A stretch of DNA of 64,000 bases, taken from Reddybacter sp041622675 (GTDB lineage Bacteria; Pseudomonadota; Gammaproteobacteria; Pseudomonadales; Porticoccaceae). The stretch covers positions 36,527-100,526 of the forward strand of contig JBFJYH010000004.1 of assembly GCA_041622675.1 (NCBI GenBank), read 5' to 3'. Under the pieces are notes generated by a model, which had not been told where the DNA came from, ran no database searches, and saw only the letters and a program-made list of their open reading frames with translations. Positions 63,509 to 64,000 of the stretch are shown in pieces. Each line of letters starts with the position of its first letter. Within the stretch, counting starts at the first letter, position 1. A program made the translations under genes and the position numbers.

Positions 63509-64000
63509 GTGGGACAAACTTTGCAGGTATTTTTATTATTTAGCGCCACGGTAATCATTTGGGGTTCCACTTGGATCGCGGTCAAACTCCATCTCGGCGT
63601 CGTCGACCCCAGTGTCTCGGCTTTTTATCGCAACGCCATTGCCGCGCTCGTTATGTTTGTTTGGTGTCGCGCTAAGAGCCTTCCCCTCACTTTTCCTCTA
63701 CGCGATCATTTGAGTTTTTTATTGCTCGGGTTTTTCCTGTTTTCTGCTAACTATTATCTGGTTTATCAAGCTACCGGCATGCTCACCAGCGGTTTGGTAG
63801 CGGTCGTTTTTTCAACTATTGTCTTTATTAATATTTTTACTGCACGCCTTATTCTCGGTAACAAAACCAGCCTCCCCGCTTTGCTTGGCGCACTGGTTGG
63901 GGTCGCCGGCATCGCCCTGGTTTTTTCAGCAGAATTGACAGGTATATCCCTCGCGAACGACAGTGTTCGCGGCTTGTTACTGGCCTTACTGGCGACCTTA
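63509..64000 (+). CDS. EamA (DMT) family transporter, N-terminal part cut by window edge
   Basis: The last 492 bases encode 164 residues that run off the right edge. The sequence is strongly hydrophobic, with about five membrane segments, and shows the EamA pattern IIWGSTWIAVKL near the start, SAFYRNAIAALVMF and NYYLVYQATGMLTSGLVAVVF. The substrate cannot be told. The start is uncertain: GTG at 63509 or TTG at 63521, which has GGGA upstream. It follows dapE by 38 bases. Confidence 0.85.
   Translation, partial: MGQTLQVFLLFSATVIIWGSTWIAVKLHLGVVDPSVSAFYRNAIAALVMFVWCRAKSLPLTFPLRDHLSFLLLGFFLFSANYYLVYQATGMLTSGLVAVVFSTIVFINIFTARLILGNKTSLPALLGALVGVAGIALVFSAELTGISLANDSVRGLLLALLATL

Overview
This 64 kb window is a piece of a gammaproteobacterial chromosome and consists almost entirely of core genes. 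The order tig-clpP-clpX-lon-hupB-ppiD with a tRNA-Leu next to tig, then mltD-gloB-methyltransferase-rnhA-dnaQ-fimL, matches what I remember of Pseudomonas. A full lpx/bam block, a System I (Ccm) cytochrome c maturation cluster and a DapC/DapD/DapE lysine branch also fit a Pseudomonadales/Cellvibrionales-type organism. An arsenosugar-type gene set and an RTX metalloprotease suggest a marine relative. That placement is inference from gene content and recalled gene order, not a phylogeny.

Layout. 1-3345 (minus): the N-terminal part of a FimL-like protein, then dnaQ, rnhA and a methyltransferase in overlapping order. 3441-5865 (plus): gloB and mltD. 5950-14502 (minus): the protein-quality-control block ppiD, hupB, lon, clpX, clpP, tig and tRNA-Leu(UAG). 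Here hupB has a near-consensus sigma70 promoter and lon a sigma32-like heat-shock promoter just beyond a hairpin that follows clpX. 14767-18915: a phosphomannose-isomerase-like protein, a small lipoprotein with its own promoter and terminator, a family-16-type methyltransferase, an AI-2E-family membrane protein and a small membrane protein. 19112-25439: a CusCBA-type Cu/Ag efflux pump with a small Cys-cluster exported protein upstream. 25440-26349 is gene-free and is followed by an M10 RTX metalloprotease with a C-terminal Calx-beta domain. 27950-29612: a VIT1/CCC1 transporter, a conserved small protein and YtoQ.

29661-36973 (minus): the complete ccmABCDEFGHI operon, from ccmA at the right to ccmI at the left. 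37077-39896: a small acidic protein and three genes resembling the arsenosugar set (ArsS radical SAM, GT2 glycosyltransferase, DUF2064 transferase). 39975-54753 (minus) is the classical envelope/translation block rpsB-tsf-pyrH-frr-uppS-cdsA-dxr-rseP-bamA-skp-lpxD-fabZ-lpxA-lpxB-rnhB. 55096-63470 (plus), divergent from rpsB: map, glnD, dapC, nth, an ArsC-family reductase, dapD and dapE. An EamA-type transporter runs off the right edge.

No insertion sequence, prophage, CRISPR array or clear pseudogene was seen. I found no convincing candidate for a wholly new multi-gene system. The most worthwhile leads are the arsenosugar trio without a visible ArsM, the Cys-cluster protein ahead of the copper pump, the metalloprotease beside a 0.9 kb gene-free stretch, the unusual iron-sulfur cysteine spacing in endonuclease III, and several well-formed regulatory signals.
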